DNA of 64,000 nucleotides from Actinokineospora diospyrosa (GCF_024171925.1 NZ_JAMTCO010000006.1:457829-521828); one strand, 5' to 3'; shown: positions 42,576 to 52,198, counted from the stretch's first letter. The notes: a model not told the origin generated them from the letters alone. A program made the numbers and translations.

Positions 42576-45344
42576 TCACGTGCGCGGCGTGGCCTCGCCC
42601 GGTTCCAGTGACCGGGTGAGCGTGTCGAGTTGCAGGCGCACCCTTTCGGCATCAGCGCTGCGGCCTTGTTCGCGGTAGAGGGCCAGTGCCCGTCGCCAGG
42701 TGGTGCGGGCTTGGGCGTGGTGGCCGAGGGCGGCGTAGGGGTGGCCGAGGTTGTCGAGGGTGTCGGCGGTTTCGGTGGCGTTCCCGACGTCGCGGTAGCG
42801 GGTGAGGGCTTGGCGGTAGTGCTCGATGGCCCGCAGGTGGTGTCCGGTGTGGTGGTCGATGAAGCCGAGGCTGTCCAAGGCGTCGGCCTCGCTGTCGGGG
42901 TCCCTGTGGTGTCGGTGCAGGGCGAGGGCGGCCTGGCAGTAGGAGCGGGCGGTGTCGTAGTCGCCCAGCCGGGCGGCGGCCCAGCCCACCGAGTTGAGCG
43001 CGATGGCGTGCCACACGGGGGAGTCGAGGTCGCGGAAGAGGTCCAGGGCGTGGTGAGCGTGTTCTAGGGATCGTTGGTCGTCTCCTTGTTGTTCCCAGGT
43101 CCAGGCGAGGGCGTGGTGGGTGTGTGCCAGGTGGGTGTGTTCGTGGTGGTGCTGGGCCAGGTCGAGGGCTTGGTGCAGGTGGACCAGCGCCTGGTCGTGT
43201 TGCCTGAGCTCGGCGTGCGCGTGCCCGAGGAGTCGGTGGGCGAGGATGCGGGCGGTGGGGTCGGGTAGGTGGTCGGCGGCGGCGGTGGCGATCTTCCACA
43301 CGGCCAGGTAGTCGTGGTGGCGGCCCCGCCTGCGGTGGAAGGTGGTCAGGGTCCAGGCGATCTGCCAGACGGTGTCGTGGCGACCCGTGGCGGCGTGTTG
43401 GGCGGCGAGCAGGTGCGGGTGGTGGGTGTCGAGCCAGGCCCACGCGGCCGGTTGGTCGAGCGGCGGCTGGGGGATGGCGCTGGGACCGGGCCGGATGGGC
43501 GGGCGGTGGGGGTCGATGAGCCGGTCGGCGGTGTAGGCGGTGCGCAGGAGGAAGTCGACCACCCGGTCCAGGGCGGCTCGACGGTCTTGCTCGCCCAGGT
43601 CGCGGGCGAGCGTGGTGGCGTAGGCGCGGACCAGGTCGTGCATGGCGTACCGACCGCCCGTGTGCCGCGTGAGCAGGGAGTGGTCCTCCAGGACGCCCAG
43701 GGCCTTGCGGGTCTCCGTCGGCGACAACCCGGTGAGGCACACCGCGGCGGGGAGGTCGATGTCCGGGCCGGGGGCGATCCCGAGCAGCGCGAACACCGTC
43801 CGCTGCTGGTCGGTGAGCCAGCGCAAGGACCAGGACAGCACCGCGGGCAGGCTGGCCGCTGGATCGACGTCGTGGTCGAACGCCTCCAGACCCAGGTCGC
43901 GCAGCTCGGCGGCGAACTCGACCAGGGGGACCCGCGGGCGGGTGGCGGCGTGGCGGGCGGTGATCGCCAGGGCCAGCGGGTGGCGGCCGCACAGCTCGGT
44001 CAGCTCGTCGGTCACCTCGGTCGCGGTGTGCGGCTCGGGCAGGCGCGCGACCAGCACCGCGCGGGCCTCGTCGCGGGTGAGGACGTCCACGGGCAGGTGG
44101 CGGGCGCCGTAGCGGTCGATCAACGAGGCGAGTCCGGTGCGACTGGTGACCAGCACCGCGCACGAGGTGCCGCCGGGCAGCAACGGGACGACCTGGTCGG
44201 CGGTGGCGGCGTTGTCCAGCACGACCAGCATCCGCCTGCCCGCGACCAGGTCCCGGTACCGACCGGAGAGCGCGTCGAGGCCCGGCGGGAGACCGTCGGG
44301 GTCGACGCCGAGGGCGGTGAGGAACCCGCGCAGCGCGTCGGCAGGCTCGGTCGGGCGTCCGGTCGGGCTGAACCCGCGCAGGTCGACGAACAGTTGCCCG
44401 TCGGGGAAGCGGTGCAGGTTGCGGTGCGACCACGCCAGGGCCAGCCAGGTCTTGCCGATTCCGCCCGCGCCGCCGATGGTGGTGATCGCGACCGTCCTGG
44501 TCATGGTGCGGTCCAGCTCCGCGAGTTCACGGACGCGGCCGGTGAACTGCGCGGGCGCGGCGGGCAGGTGGCGGGGCGCCACCGACCTGTCGGCGGCGAG
44601 ACCGGGATCGGCGGCCAGTATCCGCCGGTGGAGTTCTCGCAGGTCCGCACCGGGATCGGAGCCCAACTCCTCGGCTAGCTGGGTGTGCAGCCCCCGGTAG
44701 TGGTCCAGGGCGTCGGCTTGGCGACCGTTGCGGTACAGCGCGAGCATGAGCTGCGCAGCCACGCGTTCGTCCAGCGGGTGGGTCTGGGCACGCGCGATCA
44801 ACTCGGGCAGGAGCGCAGCGTGTCGACCGCGGCGCAACGCCAGGTCGACGCGTTCGCTGTCGGCGGCGAACCGCTCGCGCTCCAGCCCCTGCCGCACCAC
44901 GGCGATCCACGGTGTGTCCAAACCGGACAGCGGATCGCCCCGCCACATCCGGTCTGCCCGTTCCAGCAGTTCCAAGGCACTGGCCTGGTCCGCGTCGGCG
45001 CGCGCCTGGACGATCAGGCGCCGGAACCGGTGCAGGTCCACGCGGTCGGACGCGACGCGCAGGACGTAGCCGCCCCCGCGCCGTTCGATCACCACCTCGC
45101 CCGCGATTCCACTGGCGGACAGCAGGTGGCGCAGCCGGGACAGGTAGTTGCTCACCAGCTGCCGCGCACGCCGTGGCGGGTGCTCTCCCCAGATCCGGTC
45201 CACCAGGTGGTCGGTGGGCACGACCTGGTTGGCCTCGACGACGAGTACCGCCAGCACGCACCGCTGCCGGGCGTGCCCGAGGTCAACCGGCTTCCCGTCG
45301 ACGACGACCTCGACCTGGCCCAGCACCCGCAACTCCACCCGCAC
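42576..45344 (-). CDS. AfsR/SARP-family regulator with NB-ARC and TPR domains, 922 aa
   Basis: Pathway-type regulator of secondary metabolism or differentiation. Order: OmpR-like winged helix (LRVLGQVEVVVDGKPVDLGH) and bacterial transcriptional activation domain to about residue 245; NB-ARC/STAND ATPase with Walker A IGGAGGIGKTWLALAW near 290 and the LVVLDN Walker B; then winged helix and repeated TPRs to the end (ARSYCQAALALHRHH, AIEHYRQALTRYRDV). AfsR of Streptomyces has the same layout. A Ser/Thr kinase partner is not in the window, nor is a biosynthetic cluster. Confidence 0.9.
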   Translation of the reverse strand: MRVELRVLGQVEVVVDGKPVDLGHARQRCVLAVLVVEANQVVPTDHLVDRIWGEHPPRRARQLVSNYLSRLRHLLSASGIAGEVVIERRGGGYVLRVASDRVDLHRFRRLIVQARADADQASALELLERADRMWRGDPLSGLDTPWIAVVRQGLERERFAADSERVDLALRRGRHAALLPELIARAQTHPLDERVAAQLMLALYRNGRQADALDHYRGLHTQLAEELGSDPGADLRELHRRILAADPGLAADRSVAPRHLPAAPAQFTGRVRELAELDRTMTRTVAITTIGGAGGIGKTWLALAWSHRNLHRFPDGQLFVDLRGFSPTGRPTEPADALRGFLTALGVDPDGLPPGLDALSGRYRDLVAGRRMLVVLDNAATADQVVPLLPGGTSCAVLVTSRTGLASLIDRYGARHLPVDVLTRDEARAVLVARLPEPHTATEVTDELTELCGRHPLALAITARHAATRPRVPLVEFAAELRDLGLEAFDHDVDPAASLPAVLSWSLRWLTDQQRTVFALLGIAPGPDIDLPAAVCLTGLSPTETRKALGVLEDHSLLTRHTGGRYAMHDLVRAYATTLARDLGEQDRRAALDRVVDFLLRTAYTADRLIDPHRPPIRPGPSAIPQPPLDQPAAWAWLDTHHPHLLAAQHAATGRHDTVWQIAWTLTTFHRRRGRHHDYLAVWKIATAAADHLPDPTARILAHRLLGHAHAELRQHDQALVHLHQALDLAQHHHEHTHLAHTHHALAWTWEQQGDDQRSLEHAHHALDLFRDLDSPVWHAIALNSVGWAAARLGDYDTARSYCQAALALHRHHRDPDSEADALDSLGFIDHHTGHHLRAIEHYRQALTRYRDVGNATETADTLDNLGHPYAALGHHAQARTTWRRALALYREQGRSADAERVRLQLDTLTRSLEPGEATPRT

Positions 45345-45497
45345 AGCCCCCTTTTCCGCCCGACCCCCTGCCTATGCCCGCCCCACCCCCGCACGGCACC
45401 ACCGAACAGCTGATTCGCAGAACGTTGTGTTGCCAGAAGGCACCGGGGGTCGATCCTGGCCCGCACCCCGGCCAGGACGAAACACGAGGAGAAACGC

Positions 45498-45797
45498 GTG
45501 CTCGGTGGACTCAGACGACTCGCCCGCGTCGTGGCCGACCCGGCGGTGAGCGCGGGTACCGCGTCAGCCGCACCCGCGACCGCACACGCCACCTTCAGCT
45601 GCACCGGTGCCGCGCGGTCGACAGCCCGAACGACCGTGCCTGTCGTCGCGATCATCTGCGAGGTCGACATCGGCTCTCGGTCGATCTCGGGCGGGTTCTC
45701 CGCGGACAGGCCCCCACCTGAGTCGGGGTCGAACGGGATCGGCCGTCGCATCGTCCGACGACCGACAGGGCCGCGCGACCCCCGTGAGTTCTCCTAG
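45498..45797 (+). CDS. Small protein with signal-like N-terminus, possibly decayed, 99 aa
   Basis: GTG start with a strong GAGGAG box 9 nt upstream, which argues for translation. The first 30 residues (MLGGLRRLARVVADPAVSAG, then TASAAPATAHA) look like a weak secretion signal. The rest is polar and rich in Ser, Arg and Pro without a known fold. Could be a small exported peptide or the start of a frame-shifted gene. Confidence 0.35.
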   Translation: MLGGLRRLARVVADPAVSAGTASAAPATAHATFSCTGAARSTARTTVPVVAIICEVDIGSRSISGGFSADRPPPESGSNGIGRRIVRRPTGPRDPREFS

Positions 45798-45855
45798 GTC
45801 CACTCCGGACCGAATACCCCTTCCTTGAAGAGTATCAATCGACAGAGGGAAGCAG

Positions 45856-47436
45856 ATGGGGACATCCGCACGACGATCATTCAGGCGACGATCGAGGCTG
45901 GTCGTCGCTCTAGCGTTGGTAGTGTGTGCTGTGTTGCTGAACATGCAGCCGATGCCTGCCGCCGCGGCAGCGCCTTCAGAATCGGCGCGGCCCGTCAAGC
46001 AGTCTGTTGAGGACTTCGCCGTGGGGAAGAAGCTTCCCGCGCCGAGAACTCTTCCCGGCAGCGACAGGAAGATCGCACCGCTCACCTCGGAGATGAAGCC
46101 GACCGAACCCAAGTCCCTCGCGGGGACGAGCGCGACCACCGGGGCCGGGATCAGCTTCTCCGGTGACGCCACACGGGCGTCGGCCGCCAACAACCTGTAC
46201 TGCACGCCATACATCAGCCACGAAACGAGCGTTGTACCGGTTAGGACTGGTCCCTACTCCGATACGAGCTACATGGCCGGGGTGCAGTGCAACTTCGTCC
46301 TGGACCACATGTACGGAGTGTCTGGCGCCATCGACCGGTCTCCGTACTATCAGGGCGAGATCGGCTATATCGGCAGGGAGTTCGCCCACAGCGGCGACTC
46401 TGGGTCCAGTTTCGGCGGTTTCCGCGTGCAAGGCGACCGGTTCGACGGCGGTCGGCAGGTCGAGATCGTCCTGGAGCTCGTGCTCGTGGCGTCGGCGATC
46501 TGGGTGGCTTGTGACCCGCTTCCGGGGCTGCGGTACCTGCTCTGCGAAGGGCTTGGCACGAAAACGATGCACGTCGTGGTCGGCACCGCGGCGTTCAGCA
46601 CCGGACTGGCGCCTCCGGTCATCCGTTATGCCGCGTTGGGCGATTCGTACTCGGCGGGCAATGGCGCGCCCACCGATCTGGACCTCACTTTGGCGCCCGA
46701 CTGCAGGCGCAGTACGCAAACCTACTCCTACAGGCTAACCTCAACCCGGCTTCCGCTCGGTGGCCGTGGTGAGAGCCTGCCTATCGACGTGCCCTTCCTG
46801 GGAGCATGCAGTGGTGCCCGCATCGAGCACTTCGACACGGCGCAGCCCGAAGCGAGAACAGCGCAGCGAAAGTTTGTGAGCAGGGGCAACGACCGCCTGG
46901 TGACCCTTACCTTCGGCGGCAACGACCTCGGGTTCACCGACCGCCTGGAGAGCTGCTTCAAGGGATACTGTGCCGACGAGCCACTGCTGGCCCAGGCTGA
47001 TCTGACCGCGTTGCAAGGCCGACTGACCGCGCTTTACCGCAACATCAGAAGCCACATGAGAGCCGACGGTCTATTGGCTGTCCTGAGCTACCCCGCTGTT
47101 CTGCCGAACCCGAACGACCCGCAGGACTACCAACGCGACTTTGTCCGCTGCACCGCTGTCAACAACTTCCTCAGCGACCGTGAGCTGAGGAGGATCTACG
47201 AGGCCGCGACCCAGATCAAGGAGGTCATCGCCGCCGCGGTCGCCGCGACCGGCGATCCCAGGGTGCGGTTCATCGACACCCTCGACGCCTTCCGCGGACA
47301 CCGGGTGTGCGCCCCGGACGACCAGCTGTGGGCAGCCAACATCTCGTACACCACCACCTCCGACACGTTCCACCCGAACCCGGCGGGCTACCAGGAAATG
47401 GCTCGCCAGGTCAGGGCGCAACTCGGCCTCGGATAG
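45856..47436 (+). CDS. Secreted SGNH/GDSL hydrolase with unknown N-terminal domain, 526 aa
   Basis: Signal peptide in residues 1-38 (RLVVALALVVCAVLLNM). About 200 aa of unassigned, Cys-containing sequence follow, then the SGNH domain: block I YAALGDSYSAGNGA (catalytic Ser), block III FGGNDLGF (Asn), block V DTFHPNPAGY (Asp-His). Such enzymes are extracellular esterases or lipases. The N-terminal region is unusual for the family and contains AHSGDSGSSFGGFRV, reminiscent of a trypsin-fold GDSG motif; it may be a degenerate S1-like domain fused in front (inference). Followed by a perfect hairpin terminator. Confidence 0.86.
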   Translation: MGTSARRSFRRRSRLVVALALVVCAVLLNMQPMPAAAAAPSESARPVKQSVEDFAVGKKLPAPRTLPGSDRKIAPLTSEMKPTEPKSLAGTSATTGAGISFSGDATRASAANNLYCTPYISHETSVVPVRTGPYSDTSYMAGVQCNFVLDHMYGVSGAIDRSPYYQGEIGYIGREFAHSGDSGSSFGGFRVQGDRFDGGRQVEIVLELVLVASAIWVACDPLPGLRYLLCEGLGTKTMHVVVGTAAFSTGLAPPVIRYAALGDSYSAGNGAPTDLDLTLAPDCRRSTQTYSYRLTSTRLPLGGRGESLPIDVPFLGACSGARIEHFDTAQPEARTAQRKFVSRGNDRLVTLTFGGNDLGFTDRLESCFKGYCADEPLLAQADLTALQGRLTALYRNIRSHMRADGLLAVLSYPAVLPNPNDPQDYQRDFVRCTAVNNFLSDRELRRIYEAATQIKEVIAAAVAATGDPRVRFIDTLDAFRGHRVCAPDDQLWAANISYTTTSDTFHPNPAGYQEMARQVRAQLGLG

Positions 47437-47443
47437 TCACACC

Positions 47444-47473
47444 CGTGGCCGGGCCCGCCCCGGCCCGGCCACG
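47444..47473 (+). terminator. Hairpin terminator of the SGNH hydrolase gene
   Basis: Perfect 12-bp GC stem (CGTGGCCGGGCC / GGCCCGGCCACG) with a 6-nt loop, starting 7 bp after the stop codon. Confidence 0.8.
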
Positions 47474-47613
47474 GCGAGCCAACGTTCGGGGAGTCGCAGG
47501 TCTGCGACAGATGTCGGGTTGTGTCCGTATGCGAGTCTCAATCTTCGACACCGCGACCGGGTTCCGCCCGGGCCGCGTGGCGGTGACCGACGCGACGGCT
47601 GAGACGGCAGTTC

Positions 47614-48522
47614 TCAGGCCTCTGTCCACTTCCACCAGGTGTAGTGGTACTCGCCCTGTTCGACCTGGAAGTGTTTGCCGCAGTCGCGGCATTCGCAGAT
47701 GCGGTCAGGCACCCATTGGCCGTCGTTGGGGACCGTCTCAACGACTGTCACGTGTTGCCGGTGCTCCTCTTTCGTCGGGTTGTAGAACTGGTGCGAGAGG
47801 TAGGCGGCGCAGAGGCAGGTGCCGTTGCCGAAGAGTTCGATCCGGTCGAGGGCGTGATCCAAGTTGGACCTGTTGGACGCGAGCGCGCCGCCGAGGTCCG
47901 CGTCCGCGGTCGCCTTCCGAACGGCGGGCAGCGCGCGTGCCAGCGGTGCCAGGATCTGGGGATCACGGGTCTCGACGACCGCCCACAGCCCGTGAAGGAT
48001 GCGGTCCTTGTCGCCCGAGAGGAAGTCCGCGACGAGTGGGGACTGGAGCGCGCGCTCTTCGTCGCCCGGTGCGGCCAGCCACTGGGCGGGCAGCACGAGT
48101 ACGGCGGCTTTGCTGGTCTTCGGCGCGGCACCCGAGTTGTCGATGAGGACCACGGCGTCCCTGCCGGATCGCCACCAGACCGCGCTGTCCGAGTCGAGCG
48201 CCCGAACCAGGCTCGCGGGTGCGCTGCGCCGGTCGTACGACGATGAGCCGGCGCCGTCGGTGAAGCGCGTCGCGTCGAAGCGGTAGCGGATGCCCCACCG
48301 CTGGTCGGCCAGGGTGATGAGCGGCGCGGTCAAAGCCGCCAGGTCTGCCGCGTTCGAGGTGGCGCCGAGGGGGAGCACGTGCATGAGGAAGCTCGTTTGC
48401 CCGGCAAGCCCGTCGATCTCCCATTCGAGCCACTCGTCGCCGTCCGGCCATGGCAGGTCGGCCATCCGCTCGACCACGGCCAGCACCTGCTCAGGACTGG
48501 CGTCGACGACCTCGTCAGACAT
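47614..48522 (-). CDS. Unknown 302-aa protein with C-terminal zinc-ribbon-like cysteines
   Basis: No family recognised. Central region has DAVVLIDNSGAAPKTSKAAV and VLVLPAQWLAAPGDEERALQ; the C-terminus has C-x-C ... CECRDCGKHFQVEQGEYHYTW, a likely metal knuckle. No signal or membrane segment. ATG at 48522 overlaps the stop of the SUKH-like gene upstream by 8 bp, so the two were a pair; with a SUKH partner, an immunity-type role is possible but unproven. Confidence 0.6.
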   Translation of the reverse strand: MSDEVVDASPEQVLAVVERMADLPWPDGDEWLEWEIDGLAGQTSFLMHVLPLGATSNAADLAALTAPLITLADQRWGIRYRFDATRFTDGAGSSSYDRRSAPASLVRALDSDSAVWWRSGRDAVVLIDNSGAAPKTSKAAVLVLPAQWLAAPGDEERALQSPLVADFLSGDKDRILHGLWAVVETRDPQILAPLARALPAVRKATADADLGGALASNRSNLDHALDRIELFGNGTCLCAAYLSHQFYNPTKEEHRQHVTVVETVPNDGQWVPDRICECRDCGKHFQVEQGEYHYTWWKWTEA

Positions 48523-49057
48523 CCAGTTCAGCCCCGCGGCTTGCGAGTAACTCGCGGTAGCGCGCGACGTGGTGCTCCGCCGGGGTCGGTGACGTCGTCG
48601 GCTCCGGGAGCTCGTCGGGGTCATCAGCACTGATCGTCACGCCATGTGATCGGCACCGCGCGACCAGGCCGGGATAGCCGTCCTCGGTCCAATGGCCGTA
48701 CTCGTCGCACAGGGCTTCACTGAGGGTGCTACCCCGCAGGAGCTGGAACTGGCCCTCGTTGTCGAGGCTCACGATGGGCGCCGCAGCGAGCGGAAGGTCG
48801 TTCGGACCACGCCAGTAGCCGAACGCCTGGCCTTCATCGTCATCCTCGGCGACCCACGTGATCAGCGCTGCAGTTTCCCCGATCGCCTGGACGTTGGCGA
48901 CGATGTCAGGATCCGCGAGGTCGTCGGCGGTCAGGTAGCTGGCGTCCAGCGCCGCGGGCTGAGCGTTGTCGGCGAGCAGGCGCAGGCCAGCTGACCAGGG
49001 GTTCGGTTCGCCCGCATCCTGGCGGCCGCGTCACACGGCGAGATCTTCGGGGACCAT
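48515..49057 (-). pseudogene. SUKH (SMI1/KNR4)-family gene interrupted by an in-frame TGA
   Basis: From ATG at 49057 the frame reads MVPEDLAV, hits TGA at 49033-49031, then continues in the same frame as good coding sequence (RQDAGEPNPWSAGLRLLAD ... AFGYWRGPNDLPLA ... SLDNEGQFQLLRGSTLSEAL) to 48515. VPEDL and GYWRGP...VSLDNEG fit the SUKH fold. No start codon with a ribosome-binding site follows the TGA until GTG at 48772, which would make only 85 aa. Either a nonsense-mutated gene or a truncated product. SUKH proteins often serve as immunity proteins to secreted toxins. Confidence 0.6.
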
Positions 49058-49284
49058 CGGCTCTCTCGTGGTGGTGGGCGGATCTTCTGCGGTGTCACCG
49101 AGCAGCAGTGACGTTGATACAGGGCTCTTCGTAGCACAAGTTACAGCCTCGTCCTGGGTCCTCCGCCGCTCCTTGCCGATGAGTGCGGGTGTCGGCTGAG
49201 GTGGCGGAAAAGAACAAGACTGTCTTTTCTGGACGTGGCTGTGCACTCTCGGTGGCACCAATCAACCCAGGGGGACCGCGGGGT

Positions 49285-51339
49285 ATGACCGGTAGTGAGA
49301 TCGGTATCGAGCAGGAGTACGTGGCGGATCTGTACGCCCGAGTGGATGCGATGCGCGGGGTGGCGGCCGCGCGGTTGGCTGCTCGGCGTGCCGAGGGGGA
49401 TCGGGAGGCGGTGGCTGTCTGGCAGGCGGAGGTGGCGCGGCTGGACGCGGTCGAGGAGGGCCTGTGCTTCGGGCGGCTGGACATGCACGACGGCAGGCGC
49501 GTCTACATCGGCAGGCTGGGCCTGTTCCGGGACGAGGGCGACGAGCCGCTGCTGGTCGACTGGCGCGTCCCGGTTGCCCAGGTGTTCTACACCGCGACGG
49601 CGACCGCTCCGCACGGTGTGCGGCGACGGCGGCGCATCACCCTGCGTGGTCGGACGGTCGTCGCGGTGAACGACGAGCTGCTGGACCTGAACACTGCCGG
49701 TGACGGCGGTCTGGTTGGGGAGGCGGCGTTGCTGGCGTCGGTGACCGCGGACCGCACCGGGCGGATGCACGACGTCGTGGCCACCCTGCAAGCCGAACAG
49801 GACCAGATCATCCGGTACGAGACCAGCGGTGTGCTGGTGGTGCAGGGCGGCCCTGGCACGGGCAAGACGGCCGTCGCGCTGCACCGGGTCGCGTACCTGC
49901 TATACACCCGTCCGCACCTGCGCACCCGCGGTGTCCTGGTCGTCGGCCCCAGCCAGATCTTCCTCGACTACATCGGCCAGGTCCTGCCGGGCCTCGGCGA
50001 GAACAGCGTGGTGACGGCCACCATCGCCGACCTGGTGCCGGGTGTCGAGGCCCGCCGGGCGGAGCCGTCCGAGGCTGCGGAGCTCAAGGGGCGGGCGGTC
50101 ATGGCCGAACGGCTGGCAGCCGCGGTGCGGTCGCGGGTTCGGATACCGGACGAGCCGGTCGAGGTCGAGTTCGAGCAGCAGGCGCTGCGGCTGGACCAGC
50201 GGGTTTGCGGCCTTGCTGTGCAGAAGGCCAGGCGGACCGGGCTTCCGCACAACCAGGCCAGGTTGGCTTTTCAGCAGGAGATCGTGGATGTGCTCGCGGG
50301 CCGCTTGGTCGAGGACATGGAGGCGGTCGTGCTCACCGATACCGGCGAGGCGATCGACGGCGGCAGCGCGGACGGCAGCCTCGGCGAGTCCGATCTGCGT
50401 GCGCTGGCCGCTGCGGGTGTGGTGCTCGGTCATGACGATCACGGCGGGCCACGAGTGTTGCTGGACGAGACCGACCGGGCTGGCCTGCGGGACTCGCTGC
50501 TCGCCGATGCTGGCGTCCAGGCCGTGCTCGACGAGGTGTGGCCGCCGCTGACGCCGGAGCAGGTGGTGTCGGACCTCCTCGGCGAGCCCGCCGATGACTG
50601 GAGCGCTGCGGATATTCCATTGCTGGACGAGGCCGCATCCCTGATCGGCCAAGGCAACGACCGCGCGGTATTCGGGCACGTGGTCGTCGACGAGGCGCAG
50701 GAACTGTCCGAGATGGACTGGCGGATGCTGATGCGCCGCTGCCCCACCAGATCGATGACCATCGTAGGCGACCTCGCCCAGACCGGTAACCCGGCGGGAA
50801 CGTCCTCTTGGGACCGTGTGCTGCGCCCGCACGTACAGGACCGCTGGCAGCTCATCCAACTCACCGTCAACTACCGCACACCAGCGGAGATCATGGCCGC
50901 CACCGCCGACCTGCTCGCCGCCCACCACCCCACGACACCCCCACCTCGCTCGGTCCGCTCAACCGGCGAAACACCGTGGCGCATCCGCACCACCCACGCC
51001 GATCTTGTTGTGGTCATCGCCGACCTCGCTGCAACCCACACCGACGGCCAACTCGCAATCATCACCCCAAGCGTCCACATCAGACCCTTGGCCGCCGCGC
51101 TGTCTCTGACTTCGCGACCGGACCTGACCGACAAGGTGGTACTACTCACCACCGACCAAGTTAAGGGGCTGGAATTCGACTCAGTCCTGATCGCCGACCC
51201 AGCCACGATCCTCAGCGCCACACCACTAGGCCACAACGACCTGTACGTCGCCATGACCAGAGCCACCCGCAGCCTGGGAATCGTGCACCCCGGCCCACCC
51301 CCAGCAGAGCTGTCGACCATGCGAGAACTCCACCCCTGA
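49285..51339 (+). CDS. HelD/HelR-like RNA-polymerase-associated UvrD-family helicase, 684 aa
   Basis: SF1 helicase of the HelD class: N-terminal coiled coil (EQEYVADLYARVDAMRGVAA to about 60), Walker A VVQGGPGTGKTAVALHRVAY near residue 195, Walker B HVVVDEAQELSEMDW, GDLAQTGNPAGTSSW, and C-terminal motifs TDQVKGLEFDSVLIAD and YVAMTRATRSLGIV. HelD removes stalled RNA polymerase; the actinobacterial HelR branch gives rifamycin tolerance. ATG at 49285 starts exactly at the family N-terminus, with GGGG-rich upstream bases. No rifamycin-associated element was recognised upstream. Confidence 0.85.
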   Translation: MTGSEIGIEQEYVADLYARVDAMRGVAAARLAARRAEGDREAVAVWQAEVARLDAVEEGLCFGRLDMHDGRRVYIGRLGLFRDEGDEPLLVDWRVPVAQVFYTATATAPHGVRRRRRITLRGRTVVAVNDELLDLNTAGDGGLVGEAALLASVTADRTGRMHDVVATLQAEQDQIIRYETSGVLVVQGGPGTGKTAVALHRVAYLLYTRPHLRTRGVLVVGPSQIFLDYIGQVLPGLGENSVVTATIADLVPGVEARRAEPSEAAELKGRAVMAERLAAAVRSRVRIPDEPVEVEFEQQALRLDQRVCGLAVQKARRTGLPHNQARLAFQQEIVDVLAGRLVEDMEAVVLTDTGEAIDGGSADGSLGESDLRALAAAGVVLGHDDHGGPRVLLDETDRAGLRDSLLADAGVQAVLDEVWPPLTPEQVVSDLLGEPADDWSAADIPLLDEAASLIGQGNDRAVFGHVVVDEAQELSEMDWRMLMRRCPTRSMTIVGDLAQTGNPAGTSSWDRVLRPHVQDRWQLIQLTVNYRTPAEIMAATADLLAAHHPTTPPPRSVRSTGETPWRIRTTHADLVVVIADLAATHTDGQLAIITPSVHIRPLAAALSLTSRPDLTDKVVLLTTDQVKGLEFDSVLIADPATILSATPLGHNDLYVAMTRATRSLGIVHPGPPPAELSTMRELHP

Positions 51340-51548
51340 CCCACATCTCGTTCGGCGACACGCCGCCGAACGAAGATCGGCAGCGGCGAGCAAGACGACG
51401 ACGGCGTGGGCGCCGTTCGTTCGCCAGCCACGGCGCCGTCCGCGGCAGCTGGCCAAACGGAAGGTGCGGGACCTCGCCGCCGACGCGCCCTCAGCGGTCG
51501 GCGGCGTGGTTACCCAGCCCGTCGAGGGCGTCAGCGAGGCGGTTGACC

Positions 51549-51820
51549 GGAACAGCCCCGTTTGCGCTGGGACCACACGGCGGTGGACGTCAACGCGACC
51601 CGCCACCCGGGAACAGCCCCGCTCGCGCGGGGACCACGCGGTGTTTCTGCAGGCTTCGCCTAAGAAGGCGGGAACAGCCCCGCTCGCGCGGGGACCACCA
51701 GTCGCAGGAACTGGCGGTCCGCACCTGCATGGGAACAGCCCCGCTCGCGCGGGGACCACGGGATCTCCGGCAGGGGAATGGACTTGGCGGGGGGAACAGC
51801 CCCGCTCGCGCGGGGACCAC
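51549..51820 (-). CRISPR. CRISPR array 2, type I-E, 5 repeats / 4 spacers
   Basis: 28-nt repeats at 51549, 51610, 51671, 51732 and 51793 (plus-strand form begins GGAACAGCCCCGC and ends GGGGACCAC), exact 61-bp period, 33-nt spacers. The base before every consensus repeat is G, so the unit could also be called 29+32. Four repeats are identical; only the distal one (51549) is degenerate. Transcription should run on the minus strand, leader to the right. The outer repeat end differs from array 1 (GTGGTC versus GTCCTC in transcribed form), while the stem and 5' handle are the same, so one Cas6e can serve both. Confidence 0.96.
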
Positions 51821-51831
51821 ACTTGTTGACC
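51821..51831 (-). promoter_or_regulatory. Leader-end motif of array 2
   Basis: ACTTGTTGACC directly after the leader-side repeat, almost the same as at array 1 (ACTTGCTGACC). Shared only at the repeat junction; the farther leader bases diverge. Confidence 0.5.
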
Positions 51832-52175
51832 AGGGACTTTGTCAGCCCAGTCGCCGGTTCTCGTTCACTTCTGAAGCACGGTTGATCGTACTCAGCCCAT
51901 GCTGAGGCAGAGCCGAGTACTGCACGACGCAAGTGTAAGTAGTGGCGACGATGACGTGTGGAGACGTTGGCACCGCGATCCTCTCGACATCCGCATGTCG
52001 GCGCGGGTCGCTGAGGTGTTGTTTGGCCACCGAGCGCGGGATCACCGTGGGCGCCGGGATTGACTGCCATTTTGTCGATGAGGCGACGGCCGTGCAGAAA
52101 ACCGCAGGCAGGTGAGCCCGCGAGCTCGACCGTGAAGGTGCGCAAGTGCCGGGTGTCTGCCACCCGAACGGGGGA
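51832..52175. other. Leader and intergenic region between array 2 and the NUDIX operon
   Basis: Relatively AT-rich near 51830-51920, as expected for a CRISPR leader on the minus strand. No ORF with coding character. The right end runs into the palindromic operator of the NUDIX operon. Confidence 0.5.
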
Positions 52176-52198
52176 CTTACTGTCGGATCGACAGTAAG
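52176..52198. promoter_or_regulatory. Perfect palindrome upstream of the NUDIX regulator: likely operator
   Basis: 10-bp arms CTTACTGTCG and CGACAGTAAG around GAT, ending 13 bp before the GTG start at 52212. Too short a loop and too AT-balanced for a terminator. Position and symmetry fit autoregulation by the dimeric winged-helix protein encoded immediately downstream. Confidence 0.7.

Noticed and set aside
49058..49284. Rifamycin-associated element upstream of the HelR-like gene
   Set aside because: No inverted repeat of the expected kind was seen, so rifamycin induction is not claimed.
51464..51905. ORFs through array 2 (about 120 codons each way)
   Set aside because: Same reason: repeat-derived frames without coding character.
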